A stretch of 64,000 nucleotides of DNA, from the NCBI RefSeq assembly GCF_018417595.1, contig NZ_CP070982.1, positions 4,019,001 through 4,083,000 of the forward strand, written 5' to 3'. Numbering within the stretch: position 1 is the stretch's first letter; every line of letters begins with the position of its first letter. Below are positions 35,629 to 43,608 of this stretch, piece after piece. The DNA comes from Pseudomonas entomophila. GTDB lineage: Bacteria; Pseudomonadota; Gammaproteobacteria; Pseudomonadales; Pseudomonadaceae. The position numbers and the translations under genes were made by a program. The notes below the pieces were generated by a model. That model did no database searches, was not told the DNA's origin, and saw nothing but the letters and a program-made list of their open reading frames with translations.

Positions 35629-36111
35629 TCAGGAACGCTCTAGCGCGCTCACCAGGTCATGGAAGGCTTCGCGGTTGGAGTCGTTCAGCCCCATCAGGAT
35701 CTTGTGCGCCTCCAGCACCTTGGAGCGCACCACGTTCTCGTCCTGATCTTGCGATGGCAGGTCGGTCAGGCACTCCGGGCAGGGTATCGGGCGGTCGACG
35801 ATGTTGAACACCTGGTCGAAACCCATCGACTGCAGCAACCGGGAAATGTCCGGGTTGGTGGTGACCACGGTCGGCAGCAGGCCGACCTTCTGCCGGGACA
35901 GGATCGACAGCTTGGCCAGCAGGCCCAGCGTGGTGCTGTCGATGCTTTCGGTCTCTGTCAGGTCGATGACGATGGCCGAGAAGTTCAGCGCGGTGAAAAT
36001 CTTCTCAATCGTCGCATCCAGCGCCGAACACAGGGTCAGGCGCACTTCACCGACAAATTTCAGAACGAAGGTCCCGCTCTGTTCGGCGAACTGGATTCTA
36101 CCGGTACTCAT
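35629..36111 (-). CDS. hsbA: STAS-domain anti-anti-sigma factor HsbA
   Basis: A 160-residue protein with an N-terminal STAS domain (GRIQFAEQSGTFVLKFVGEV; IVIDLTETESIDSTTLGLLA, with the phosphorylatable Ser after ESID) and a C-terminal tail of about 55 residues. In P. aeruginosa HsbA switches between the anti-sigma FlgM and the diguanylate cyclase HsbD, controlling swimming versus biofilm. Its start overlaps the hsbR stop by 4 bases. The phosphotransfer gene hptB, adjacent in P. aeruginosa, is not seen here. Confidence 0.85.
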   Translation of the reverse strand: MSTGRIQFAEQSGTFVLKFVGEVRLTLCSALDATIEKIFTALNFSAIVIDLTETESIDSTTLGLLAKLSILSRQKVGLLPTVVTTNPDISRLLQSMGFDQVFNIVDRPIPCPECLTDLPSQDQDENVVRSKVLEAHKILMGLNDSNREAFHDLVSALERS

Positions 36112-37292
36112 TCAAGGTTCCTGCTCAACACCAATAGGGCGATATCATCCGGCATCTCCCCAAGCGTAGCCAATTCGAAACGTTGGCGCAGCCCTTCCAG
36201 GCTGCCCCCTGCTTCCTTGACGATCTCCGGCAAGGACGCTTCCTTATCTTTGAGTGTGCCCCCCGGCAAAAGGTCCAGAATGCCATCGGACATCAGGGTG
36301 AGGCTGAACTGCGGTGGTAGCTCCAGCACCTGGTCCTGGTAACTGGCCTCGTCAAACAGCCCCACCGGCAGGCCGCGGCCTTCCAGATAGCGGGCCTGGC
36401 CTGGGGTGTACAGCACCGGCAACGGCAAATGGCCGCCAACGCTGTAGGTGAGCAGGCCGGTGTCCTCGTCGATGACGCCACCGACCATGGTCACATGCTT
36501 GCCCAGCTTGCAGTTGATCAGCCCACGGTTGATGTGGCTGAGTACCTGCGAAGGCTTGAACTCGCGCATCTTGCCGCTGCGCTTGATTTCGAACAGCAGG
36601 CGCGTGGTCATGAACTTGAGCAGAACGGTAACGAACGCCGAGGATGCACCATGGCCGGACACGTCCGCCAGGTAGAAGGCGATGCGCCGCTCATCCACGC
36701 GGAAGTAGTCGGCAAAATCACCCGACAGGTACAACGATGGGATGATCTGGTGCTCGAACGCGTACTCACCGGCCTTCCAGGGGCTTTCCGGCAGCATGTT
36801 CATCTGCACCTGGCGCCCGGCATTCTGGTCCTCCTGCAGCAGGTGCAAGCTGGCTTCGAGTTCTCGGTTGGCCGCCTCGAGTTTGTCACGATAGCGCTGG
36901 TTCTCAAGTACCAGGCGCGAACGGTCGAGCGCGCGGCGCACCGAATGCTCCAGCACGGCCAGGTCTTCCAGGGGCTTGATCAGGTAGTCCGCGGCGCCAA
37001 GGCGCAAGGCTTCCACCGCGTCGCTCATGACACCGGCACCGGACACCACGATCACCGGCAACTGCGGCGCGCGCTCGCTGACCCGGCGGATAAGCTCGAG
37101 GCCGCCCATCTGCGGCATGCGCAGATCGCAGATCACGAGGTCGGGCTGGTGTTCTTCGAAGACCTGGAGCCCCTGCTGGCCGTTGGCGGCCTGGAGGACG
37201 CTGAAACCGCTGTCTTCCAGATAGGCGGCGAGGCTGGCACGGACCACGTCGTCGTCATCGATGATCAGCAGCGTTGCACTGGTTTTCTGCAT
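36108..37292 (-). CDS. hsbR: Response regulator with PP2C/SpoIIE phosphatase output, HsbR
   Basis: 394 residues. An N-terminal receiver has the acidic pair LLIIDDDDVVRASL, phospho-acceptor in PDLVICDLRMPQMGGLELI and Lys in ADYLIKPLEDLAVLE. A linking coiled coil (about residues 135-175) precedes the PP2C-like domain with FADYFRVDERRIAFYLADVS, GHGASSAFVTVLLK and LMSDGILDLLPGG. Phosphorylated HsbR is known to dephosphorylate HsbA. It is first of a two-gene overlapping operon. Confidence 0.88.
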   Translation of the reverse strand: MQKTSATLLIIDDDDVVRASLAAYLEDSGFSVLQAANGQQGLQVFEEHQPDLVICDLRMPQMGGLELIRRVSERAPQLPVIVVSGAGVMSDAVEALRLGAADYLIKPLEDLAVLEHSVRRALDRSRLVLENQRYRDKLEAANRELEASLHLLQEDQNAGRQVQMNMLPESPWKAGEYAFEHQIIPSLYLSGDFADYFRVDERRIAFYLADVSGHGASSAFVTVLLKFMTTRLLFEIKRSGKMREFKPSQVLSHINRGLINCKLGKHVTMVGGVIDEDTGLLTYSVGGHLPLPVLYTPGQARYLEGRGLPVGLFDEASYQDQVLELPPQFSLTLMSDGILDLLPGGTLKDKEASLPEIVKEAGGSLEGLRQRFELATLGEMPDDIALLVLSRNLE

Positions 37293-37423
37293 GTGGGCGA
37301 ACGGCGCCAGATTTGGGTTGGCGTAGCGGCTGCGGATACCCCGTCAGACACTACTGGAATGCTCTCTAGCCACTCTCTATTTGAGTTGTAGGACAAGAAG
37401 ACTGGTCCGGCAAATAGCAGAGG

Positions 37424-37506
37424 TGCCCTGTAAGGCGCTGACGGTACTCCCATCCGCCTGGCGTTTCAAGCGTGGGAAGGTAGACTTCCCTGCACTTTAC
37501 AGGGCA
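37424..37506. ncRNA. Candidate structured RNA or leader upstream of PilZ gene
   Basis: Arms TGCCCTGTAAG (37424-37434) and CTTTACAGGGCA (37495-37506) enclose an inner stem (TCCCA...TGGGA, CGC...GCG). The fold ends 56 bases before the PilZ start. I cannot assign a family, and it could be a divergent-region hairpin without function. Confidence 0.3.
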
Positions 37507-37562
37507 AATCACCTGGCGTTATAAGAAAGCCGACCCGTGCGATCCGATGAAAGGAAGCAGCC

Positions 37563-37862
37563 ATGTCCCAGCCCCCCGTGAACTACAGCGAAAAACGCGA
37601 TTTCATCCGCATGCGCATCGACACCGAGGTCAGCCTGCTGCATGCCGGCCAGGTGATCGCCGCCGTTTGCCTCGACCTGTCCAGCAGCGGCATGCAGGTG
37701 CAGGCCCCGCAGCGGTTCCAGGTGGGCGATTGCCTCGAGGTGCGCATCGACTCCGACCACCCTGCACTCAAGGGCCTGCATGCCAGCACCGAGGTGGTGT
37801 GGATCGCCGACCAGCCTGGCGGCGAGCAGAAGCTCGGCCTGCGCATCCTGGCCATGCACTGA
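37563..37862 (+). CDS. Single-domain PilZ protein (c-di-GMP receptor)
   Basis: A 99-residue PilZ domain. The two c-di-GMP motifs are present: RDFIRMR (RxxxR) at about residues 13-19 and DLSSSGMQ ((D/N)xSxxG) at about 40-47. The start has a GAAAGGAAG site. Its position beside hsbRA, whose output includes a diguanylate cyclase, is suggestive but not proof of a link. Confidence 0.88.
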   Translation: MSQPPVNYSEKRDFIRMRIDTEVSLLHAGQVIAAVCLDLSSSGMQVQAPQRFQVGDCLEVRIDSDHPALKGLHASTEVVWIADQPGGEQKLGLRILAMH

Positions 37863-37884
37863 CCTCGACTGTGTCACAGGATGA

Positions 37885-37912
37885 AAAAAGGCGACCCGAA
37901 GGTCGCCTTTTT
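37885..37912. terminator. Bidirectional terminator between PilZ gene and mlaA
   Basis: AAAAAGGCGACC (37885-37896), loop CGAA, GGTCGCCTTTTT (37901-37912): a perfect 12-bp stem with A and T runs. Confidence 0.92.
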
Positions 37913-37926
37913 CACATCCAGCCGAA

Positions 37927-38634
37927 TCAGAAGTCGTCTTCGACCGCACCGTCCTTGACCTTGAACTCGCGGTTCTGCAGGTAGGCGTTGCGCAGGAAGA
38001 TGTACTTGTCACCCTGGATCAGCTTTTCAGCCTGCAGCAGGCTGGCGCGGGTGTCGATCACGTCCAGGGCGAAGATCGAGTTGCGCGTGGGTACGTGGTC
38101 GATGTAACGGTAGGGTTCGGTGTAGGTGTCCGGGTACTTGGCCAAGCCGTCACGCACGGTGCTCGGCCCCAGCAGCGGGATGACCACATACGGGCCGCTG
38201 GGTACGCCCCAGTAACCGAGGGTCTGGCCGAAGTCCTCGTCATTGCGCTGCAGGCCCATCTTGGTGCCGACGTCGAAGAAGCCGCCGAGGCCGAAGGTGG
38301 TGTTGACGATCAGGCGCGCGGTGTCGACACCGGCGGCATGCGGCTTGAGCTGCAGCACGTCGTTGGCCAGGTTGGTGACATCACCCAGGTTGCGGAAGAT
38401 GTTGTGGATGCCGTCCTCGAGGAACTGCGGCGTCACAGCCTGGTAACCCTTGGCCAGCGGCTTGAGGGCATAGGTGTCCAGTGCATCGTTGAACTTGAAG
38501 ATCGGTCGGTTGACCGCCTCCCAAGGGTCTTCCTCTGTGGCCGCCTGAGTAGCCGCCACAGGCGCCAGCAACAAGCTGGCGCAGACACAGGCCTGGGTGA
38601 TTCGCTCGATCACTCCGGCACCGATCCTACGCAT
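37927..38634 (-). CDS. mlaA: Outer-membrane phospholipid retrograde transport protein MlaA (VacJ)
   Basis: A 235-residue MlaA family protein, which removes phospholipids from the outer leaflet of the outer membrane with porins. Family blocks: DPWEAVNRPIFKFNDALDTY, LGDVTNLANDVLQLKPHAAG, GFFDVGTKMGLQRNDEDFGQ, TLGYWGVPSGPYVVIPLLGP and YTEPYRYIDHV. The signal peptide ends AATQA with no lipobox Cys next to the mature start, unlike the E. coli lipoprotein. The start at 38634 has GGAGA 7-11 bases upstream. Confidence 0.92.
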   Translation of the reverse strand: MRRIGAGVIERITQACVCASLLLAPVAATQAATEEDPWEAVNRPIFKFNDALDTYALKPLAKGYQAVTPQFLEDGIHNIFRNLGDVTNLANDVLQLKPHAAGVDTARLIVNTTFGLGGFFDVGTKMGLQRNDEDFGQTLGYWGVPSGPYVVIPLLGPSTVRDGLAKYPDTYTEPYRYIDHVPTRNSIFALDVIDTRASLLQAEKLIQGDKYIFLRNAYLQNREFKVKDGAVEDDF

Positions 38635-38823
38635 AGATGTTTCTCCATCTGATTTCACGGCGGCAACGGCCTTTGGCGCGCTGCTGAACAAGACGCCAGT
38701 ATAATGGCTTGCTGGCTTAGGGATAGTCTTACATATCTCTGTCAAGATTTTGTGAACAAGTGTCACCGTCATCGGGTGGTAATAAAGCCGGGATAGCCTG
38801 CGGACTATTTCAGGGAAGTTGCC

Positions 38824-39387
38824 ATGCAAGACGCCCCCGCCTTCACCGCCGTGTTGTTCGGATTGCGCGGCTGCCTGGTCCAGAGTTCGGATGGCAACCA
38901 CTTGCCCGCGCCCGGCGCACTGGACTCCCTCGAGCGCCTGCGTAAACAGCAAGTACCTTGCATCTGGCTCGACGAGCTCAATGCCGCTCAAGGCCGGCAG
39001 CTCACCCGCGTACTCCCCGACTGGTTGCCTGGCCATGCGGTCAACGGGGGCACCTGGCCGGCGCCCGACGCTTGCTGGCAAGCGCTGATGGCCCTGGAAA
39101 GCCAACGGCTGGAAGGTTGCGTTCTGGTCAGCGGCGAACCGCTGTTGCTGCAATCGGCGCTCAACGCAGGCCTGTGGACTGTCGGCCTGGCGGCTTGCAG
39201 CCCTTCGTGCGACCTGAGCTCCAGCCAATGGCAGGGTATGACGCGGAAAGAACAGGAACTGGCCCGCGGCAAGGCCACCCTCGCACTGTTCGGCATGGGT
39301 GTGCATTCAGTCATCGACCACCTTGAGGCGCTCGACACCTGCCTGGCTGATATCGCCCAACGCCGGCACAAGGGCGAGAAACCCTGA
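38824..39387 (+). CDS. HAD-like protein with degenerate catalytic motifs
   Basis: A 187-residue protein with the fold pattern of small HAD phosphatases, but motif I reads VLFGLRGCLVQ where active enzymes have LFDLDGTLVD, so both catalytic Asp are lost. Motif IV is GEPLLLQSALNAGLWTVGLA instead of GDxxxDIxAAxxAGM. It is therefore probably a non-enzymatic binding or scaffold protein. Start ATG with GGGAAG 6 bases upstream. Confidence 0.7.
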   Translation: MQDAPAFTAVLFGLRGCLVQSSDGNHLPAPGALDSLERLRKQQVPCIWLDELNAAQGRQLTRVLPDWLPGHAVNGGTWPAPDACWQALMALESQRLEGCVLVSGEPLLLQSALNAGLWTVGLAACSPSCDLSSSQWQGMTRKEQELARGKATLALFGMGVHSVIDHLEALDTCLADIAQRRHKGEKP

Positions 39388-39510
39388 TACGCCACAGTTG
39401 ATGCGAGTCATGCAAAGCACCGGCAGGTGGATTACGCTAGAAGGCAGGCAAGAACCTTTGGCGCTTCACCGAGGTCCATGCCTTGCCAAGCCATTGATGG
39501 AGTATGAACA

Positions 39511-39774
39511 ATGCCTGCCCGCGAACTGCAAGAGCAACTCGATAGCCTGCGCGAGCAACTGGACCGCAATCCACCGCTCTCGCTGGAAGAGCGCGACCAC
39601 CTGCACGAACTGATGCAGCAGATCGAAGCCCAGATCAAGCTCGAAGAAGCCACCCAGGACAACAACGTCGTCGATGGCGTGAACCTGGCCATCGAACGCT
39701 TCGAAGCCGAACACCCCGACCTGACCGCCACCCTGCGCAGCATTGTCAATTCGCTGCACAGCATGGGTATATGA
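39511..39774 (+). CDS. DUF4404 family protein
   Basis: An 87-residue, highly charged helical protein: RELQEQLDSLREQLDRNPPL, SLEERDHLHELMQQIEAQIK, then an AxxRFEAEHPDLTATLRSIV type tail. It fits the DUF4404 pattern. Likely a coiled-coil; function unknown. Confidence 0.8.
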   Translation: MPARELQEQLDSLREQLDRNPPLSLEERDHLHELMQQIEAQIKLEEATQDNNVVDGVNLAIERFEAEHPDLTATLRSIVNSLHSMGI

Positions 39775-39824
39775 ACCCCTGCAACACCATCGGGGCCGTA
39801 ACTCGGCCCCAATTGCCTTATGTC

Positions 39825-40655
39825 CTACTGACGAACCAGGCGCAGGTTCTCAGGGCTGATCACCCGGGTGCTGCGGTAGGGGTTGATGTCCAACCCGCCA
39901 CGCCGTACATAGCGCGCATATACCGTCAAGTATTCCGGTTGCAGCAGCTTTTTCAGGTCCAGGTAGATGCGCTCCACGCACTGCTCGTGGAAATCAGCGT
40001 GCTGACGGAAGCTGATCAGATAAGTCAAAAGGCTGGCATGGTCCAGCGCGCGCCCCTTGTACTCGACCACCACGCTACCCCAGTCCGGCTGGCCGGTGAC
40101 CGGGCAATTGGACTTGAGCAAGTGGCTGTGGACCGTCTCTTCCACCACGCGCTCGGTCGAGCAACGCAGCAGCTCGGGTTTTGGCTGCTCGTAGTTATCG
40201 ATTGCCACGTCCAGCGCGTCGATGCACTGCCCCGGCAAGGCGGTGACACCTTGAGCCTCGATATCGGCCAGGGTGCTGACCTTGACCGCCACCGGCTTGC
40301 CCGCAGCGGTGGAAAGATCCTTCACCAGGCACGCCTGCAACTGAGCCACCGACTCGAACTTCGTCTGGTTCAGCGAGTTGAGGTACAGCTTGAACGACTT
40401 GGACTCGATGATGTTCGGCGAATCGCACGGGATGGCGAATTCACCAATGGCCACCACCGGCTTGCCCGATGGCAGCAGCCAGGACAGCTCGAAGCAGTTC
40501 CAGTAATCCACGCCCTGCCAGGGCAAGGCGTCACCGCTGACACCCAACTCGGCCCACTTGGCCAGGCGTGGAATCGGGAACAGCAGCGAGGGCGTGTAGG
40601 TGGCGATATATTCGCTGGACTTGCCCAGCGGAGAGTGTTCGGCGGCGGGATGCAT
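39825..40655 (-). CDS. queF: NADPH-dependent 7-cyano-7-deazaguanine reductase QueF
   Basis: A 276-residue long-form (YqcD-type) QueF that reduces preQ0 to preQ1 in queuosine biosynthesis. The QueF motif [17 protein letters not shown] lies in the N-terminal half; the catalytic Cys is in [17 protein letters not shown], with the downstream Asp/His in [18 protein letters not shown]. Single gene. Confidence 0.95.
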   Translation of the reverse strand: MHPAAEHSPLGKSSEYIATYTPSLLFPIPRLAKWAELGVSGDALPWQGVDYWNCFELSWLLPSGKPVVAIGEFAIPCDSPNIIESKSFKLYLNSLNQTKFESVAQLQACLVKDLSTAAGKPVAVKVSTLADIEAQGVTALPGQCIDALDVAIDNYEQPKPELLRCSTERVVEETVHSHLLKSNCPVTGQPDWGSVVVEYKGRALDHASLLTYLISFRQHADFHEQCVERIYLDLKKLLQPEYLTVYARYVRRGGLDINPYRSTRVISPENLRLVRQ

Positions 40656-40723
40656 GGAAACTGACCTGAGGGTTCGAAATTGCCCCTAGTCTACCGGTTT
40701 TGCACCCCGCCTTGGGGCTCTTG

Positions 40724-41242
40724 TCACTCGATGGTCAGCGGCCCGACCATACCGGCCTGGTAGTGACCGGGTACGTTGCAGGCAAACTCGATGGGGGCAG
40801 ACTTGCGGAAGGTCCAGGTCAGCTCGGCGCGCTGCCCAGGCTGGACCAGCACGGTGTTGCCTGCCCCATGGCCATGCCCCCCCATGTTCATCTGGCTGTG
40901 ATCCATCTGACCATGGTCCATGCCCTCATGGTTCATGCCTGTGGTGAACATCTTGCCCTGCATGGCCACCATCTCCTTCTGGTGCTCGGCATGCATGGCC
41001 TTGTCACCCAGATTGAACTCGTGGGGCAGCTTACCTTCGTTGATCAGCACGAAACGCACGGTTTCGCCGGCCTTGACCTTCAGGCTCTTGGGCTCGAAGG
41101 CGATGTCCTTGAGCACCACCTCGACGGTGCGGCTGGCCTTGGCCGCTGGAGCCGGCTCACCGAAGGCGAAGTTCTTCGACTCGTCGGCGAAGGTGGGCAG
41201 GCTGAACAGCGCGAGCGCGGCAGCGACAAACAGGTGTTTCAT
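40724..41242 (-). CDS. Periplasmic cupredoxin-like copper protein
   Basis: 172 residues with a Sec signal peptide (MKHLFVAAALALFSLPTFA). The cupredoxin domain has type-1 copper ligands in LPHEFNLG and FACNVPGHYQAGMVG. Between them is a Met/His-rich insert (MNHEGMDHGQMDHSQMNMGG and GHGHG) typical of copper buffering proteins. It is divergent from a copper-type two-component system, with a Cus-box-like palindrome between. The start has CGGAG 8 bases upstream. Confidence 0.88.
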   Translation of the reverse strand: MKHLFVAAALALFSLPTFADESKNFAFGEPAPAAKASRTVEVVLKDIAFEPKSLKVKAGETVRFVLINEGKLPHEFNLGDKAMHAEHQKEMVAMQGKMFTTGMNHEGMDHGQMDHSQMNMGGHGHGAGNTVLVQPGQRAELTWTFRKSAPIEFACNVPGHYQAGMVGPLTIE

Positions 41243-41316
41243 GAGTGGCTCCGAAAGGTGCGGGGAGAATATGGCCATTCTCGAAAAGGCTGGCTGGCAG
41301 CTGGCTGACGAGGAGA

Positions 41317-41330
41317 TTACAACTTTGTCA
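41317..41330. promoter_or_regulatory. CopR/CusR-type copper box
   Basis: TTACAA-CT-TTGTCA is an inverted repeat one base off the CusR-type box TGACAA-N2-TTGTCA. It is placed 75 bases upstream of the cupredoxin gene, in the region divergent from the regulator gene. Confidence 0.55.
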
Positions 41331-41376
41331 GCTTCGGCGAGGCGGCGGATCGTCACGTATGATTTCAGGCATCGCC

Positions 41377-41453
41377 CTTGTAGGGGCGGGCTCACCCGCG
41401 AATGCTGCCGTGAATGCTCCTGCGTTTTCGCGGATGAATCCGCTCCTACAAGG
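41377..41453. repeat. Inverted REP pair
   Basis: Two diverged REP arms lie just upstream of the copper-type regulator gene. Confidence 0.65.
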
Positions 41454-41484
41454 CTCGCGTGAACCTCTGGAACTGTGAAAGCCC

Positions 41485-42165
41485 ATGAAACTACTGATCG
41501 TCGAAGACCAGGCCAAGACCGGCCAATACTTGCGCCAGGGCCTGAGCGAGGCCGGTTTCGCCACGGAACTGGCCACCGACGGCGATACGGGCCAGCACCT
41601 GGCACTGACCGGTGACCACGACCTGCTGATCCTCGACGTGATGCTGCCGGGGCGCAACGGCTGGCAGATTCTCCAGGCCGTGCGCCAGGCCGGCCTGGAC
41701 ACGCCCGTGCTGTTTCTCACCGCCCGCGACGCCGTCGAGGACCGCGTGCATGGCCTGGAGCTGGGTGCCGACGACTACCTGGTCAAACCCTTCGCCTTTT
41801 CCGAACTGCTGGCACGGGTGCGCAGCCTGCTGCGCCGCGGCGCCAACGCCAGCCAGGACACCAGCCTGGCGCTCGCCGACCTGCGCCTGGACCTGATCCG
41901 CCGCCGCGCCGAGCGCACCGGCCAGCGCATCGACCTGACCGCCAAGGAATTCGCCCTGCTGGAACTGTTATTGCGTCGCCAGGGCGAAGTACTGCCCAAG
42001 TCGCTGATCGCCTCGCAAGTGTGGGACATGAACTTCGACAGCGATACCAACGTGATCGAAGTAGCCATCCGCCGCCTGCGCCTGAAGATCGACGACAACC
42101 ATCCGACCAAGTTGATTCATACAGTGCGTGGCATGGGTTACGTGCTCGAGGAGCGTCAGGATTGA
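41485..42165 (+). CDS. copR: Heavy-metal (copper-type) response regulator, CopR/CusR family
   Basis: A 226-residue OmpR-type regulator. Receiver: [20 protein letters not shown], phospho-acceptor in [17 protein letters not shown], Lys in [20 protein letters not shown]. Winged helix: ESxxWDMNF-type [20 protein letters not shown] and GMGYVLEE. The [14 protein letters not shown] and [14 protein letters not shown] motifs mark the CopR/CusR/CzcR clade. Copper is favoured by the adjacent cupredoxin and box. It overlaps the kinase gene by one base (TGATG). Confidence 0.85.
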   Translation: MKLLIVEDQAKTGQYLRQGLSEAGFATELATDGDTGQHLALTGDHDLLILDVMLPGRNGWQILQAVRQAGLDTPVLFLTARDAVEDRVHGLELGADDYLVKPFAFSELLARVRSLLRRGANASQDTSLALADLRLDLIRRRAERTGQRIDLTAKEFALLELLLRRQGEVLPKSLIASQVWDMNFDSDTNVIEVAIRRLRLKIDDNHPTKLIHTVRGMGYVLEERQD

Positions 42166-43514
42166 TGCGCCGCCTGTCCCTCGGCGGCCGCCTGGCCCTG
42201 CTGTTCGCCGCCTGTACCGCCACCGTGTCGCTGAGCGCCGGCCTGCTGTTCAACCGCGCCAGCGAACGCCACTTCATCGAGCTCGACCAGCAACTGCTCA
42301 GTGGCCGCCTGTCACTGATGCGCAGCCTGCTCGATGGCATCACCAGCCCAGGGCAGTTGGGCACGCGCCTGCCTGAACTGCGCAACGAACTCAGCCACCA
42401 GTCCGACCTGGCCCTGCGTGTACGTGGCGTCGATGGCAGCACTTGGTTCGACAGCCGTATCGACCTGCCGGACGACCCGCGTCAATTCGGCCTGGCTACC
42501 CTGCACGCGGGCGGCGTCGACTATCGCAGCCTGAGCGTCCCGCTCAGCGAAAACCAACCTGGGTCACCGCAGCTCACCCTGTTCCTCGACATCACCCACC
42601 ATCAACACTTCCTCCAGGGCATGCAGCGCCTGATCTGGCTCACCGTTGGCTTGTCTGCCGTGGCCACCGCGCTGCTGGGCGCCTGGGCCGCACGCCGGGG
42701 GCTGAAGCCACTGCGACGGATGGGCAAGGTCGCCGCCAGTGTCAACGCCCGCTCGCTGACCACCCGCCTGCCGGTGGCGCAGATGCCCGAGGAACTGGCG
42801 GAGCTGGCCAGCACGGTCAATGCCATGCTGCAGCGCCTGGACGACGCCTTCCAGCGCCTGTCGGCGTTTTCCGCCGATATCGCCCACGAGCTGCGCACAC
42901 CGCTGTCCAACCTGCTCACCCACACCCAGGTCACCCTCACCCGCCCGCGCAGCCTCGAGGAATACCGCGAGGCCCTGCATGGCAACCTGGAGGAACTGCA
43001 GTGGATGGCCCAGTTGGTCAACGACATGCTTTACCTGGCCAAGGCCGACCACGGCCTGCTGATGCCCAATCGCCAGCCACTGGACCTGGCCGTGGAGGTC
43101 GATGCGCTGCTGGAATATTACGCACCGCTGGCCGAGGACGCCGAGGTGCGGCTGTCGCGCCAGGGCGAGGCGCATACCGAAGGGGATCGGCACATGCTGC
43201 GCCGGGCGCTTTCCAACCTGCTGGACAATGCCTTGCGCTTCACGCCGGCCGGTGGCGAGATCCACGTGACACTGGAACAAGGATTGCGCATCAGTGTGGC
43301 CAACACCGGGCCGGCCATTGCCCCGCATCTCATGGAGCGACTGTTCGACCGATTCTATCGGGCAGATCCGGCTCGCCAGAAAGGCAGCAGCGAACATGCC
43401 GGACTGGGGCTGGCGATCACCCGCTCGATCGTGCAGGCGCACGGAGGACGTATTCGGGCGGAAAGTGAAAGTGGGTGGACGCGCTTTGTGATCGACATTC
43501 CCCAGGATCACTGA
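42165..43514 (+). CDS. copS: Heavy-metal sensor histidine kinase, CopS/CusS family
   Basis: A 449-residue kinase. TM1 at about residues 8-27 (LALLFAACTATVSLSAGLLF), periplasmic domain of about 130 residues, TM2 (LIWLTVGLSAVATALLGAWA), HAMP, then H-box FSADIAHELRTPLSNLLTHT, N-box LSNLLDNALRFTPA and GLGLAITRSIVQAHGG. The heavy-metal sensor family match and pairing with copR support a periplasmic copper signal. Start ATG overlaps the copR stop. Confidence 0.85.
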   Translation: MRRLSLGGRLALLFAACTATVSLSAGLLFNRASERHFIELDQQLLSGRLSLMRSLLDGITSPGQLGTRLPELRNELSHQSDLALRVRGVDGSTWFDSRIDLPDDPRQFGLATLHAGGVDYRSLSVPLSENQPGSPQLTLFLDITHHQHFLQGMQRLIWLTVGLSAVATALLGAWAARRGLKPLRRMGKVAASVNARSLTTRLPVAQMPEELAELASTVNAMLQRLDDAFQRLSAFSADIAHELRTPLSNLLTHTQVTLTRPRSLEEYREALHGNLEELQWMAQLVNDMLYLAKADHGLLMPNRQPLDLAVEVDALLEYYAPLAEDAEVRLSRQGEAHTEGDRHMLRRALSNLLDNALRFTPAGGEIHVTLEQGLRISVANTGPAIAPHLMERLFDRFYRADPARQKGSSEHAGLGLAITRSIVQAHGGRIRAESESGWTRFVIDIPQDH

Positions 43515-43519
43515 AAGCC

Positions 43520-43594
43520 ATCGCGGGGCAAGCCCGCGCCCACGCCAGCCCCCGTTATCAGGATTTTGGCGTGGGAGCGGGCTTGCCCCGCGAT
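43520..43594. repeat. REPIN
   Basis: Inverted arms (ATCGCGGGGCAAGCCCGCGC... and complement) lie between the convergent copS and lolE genes. Confidence 0.8.
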
Positions 43595-43608
43595 TGCGAT
43601 CAGAAGCG

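Noticed and set aside
36108..37292. Search for an hptB gene next to hsbRA
   Set aside because: No histidine-phosphotransfer domain is found on either side; it must lie elsewhere if present.
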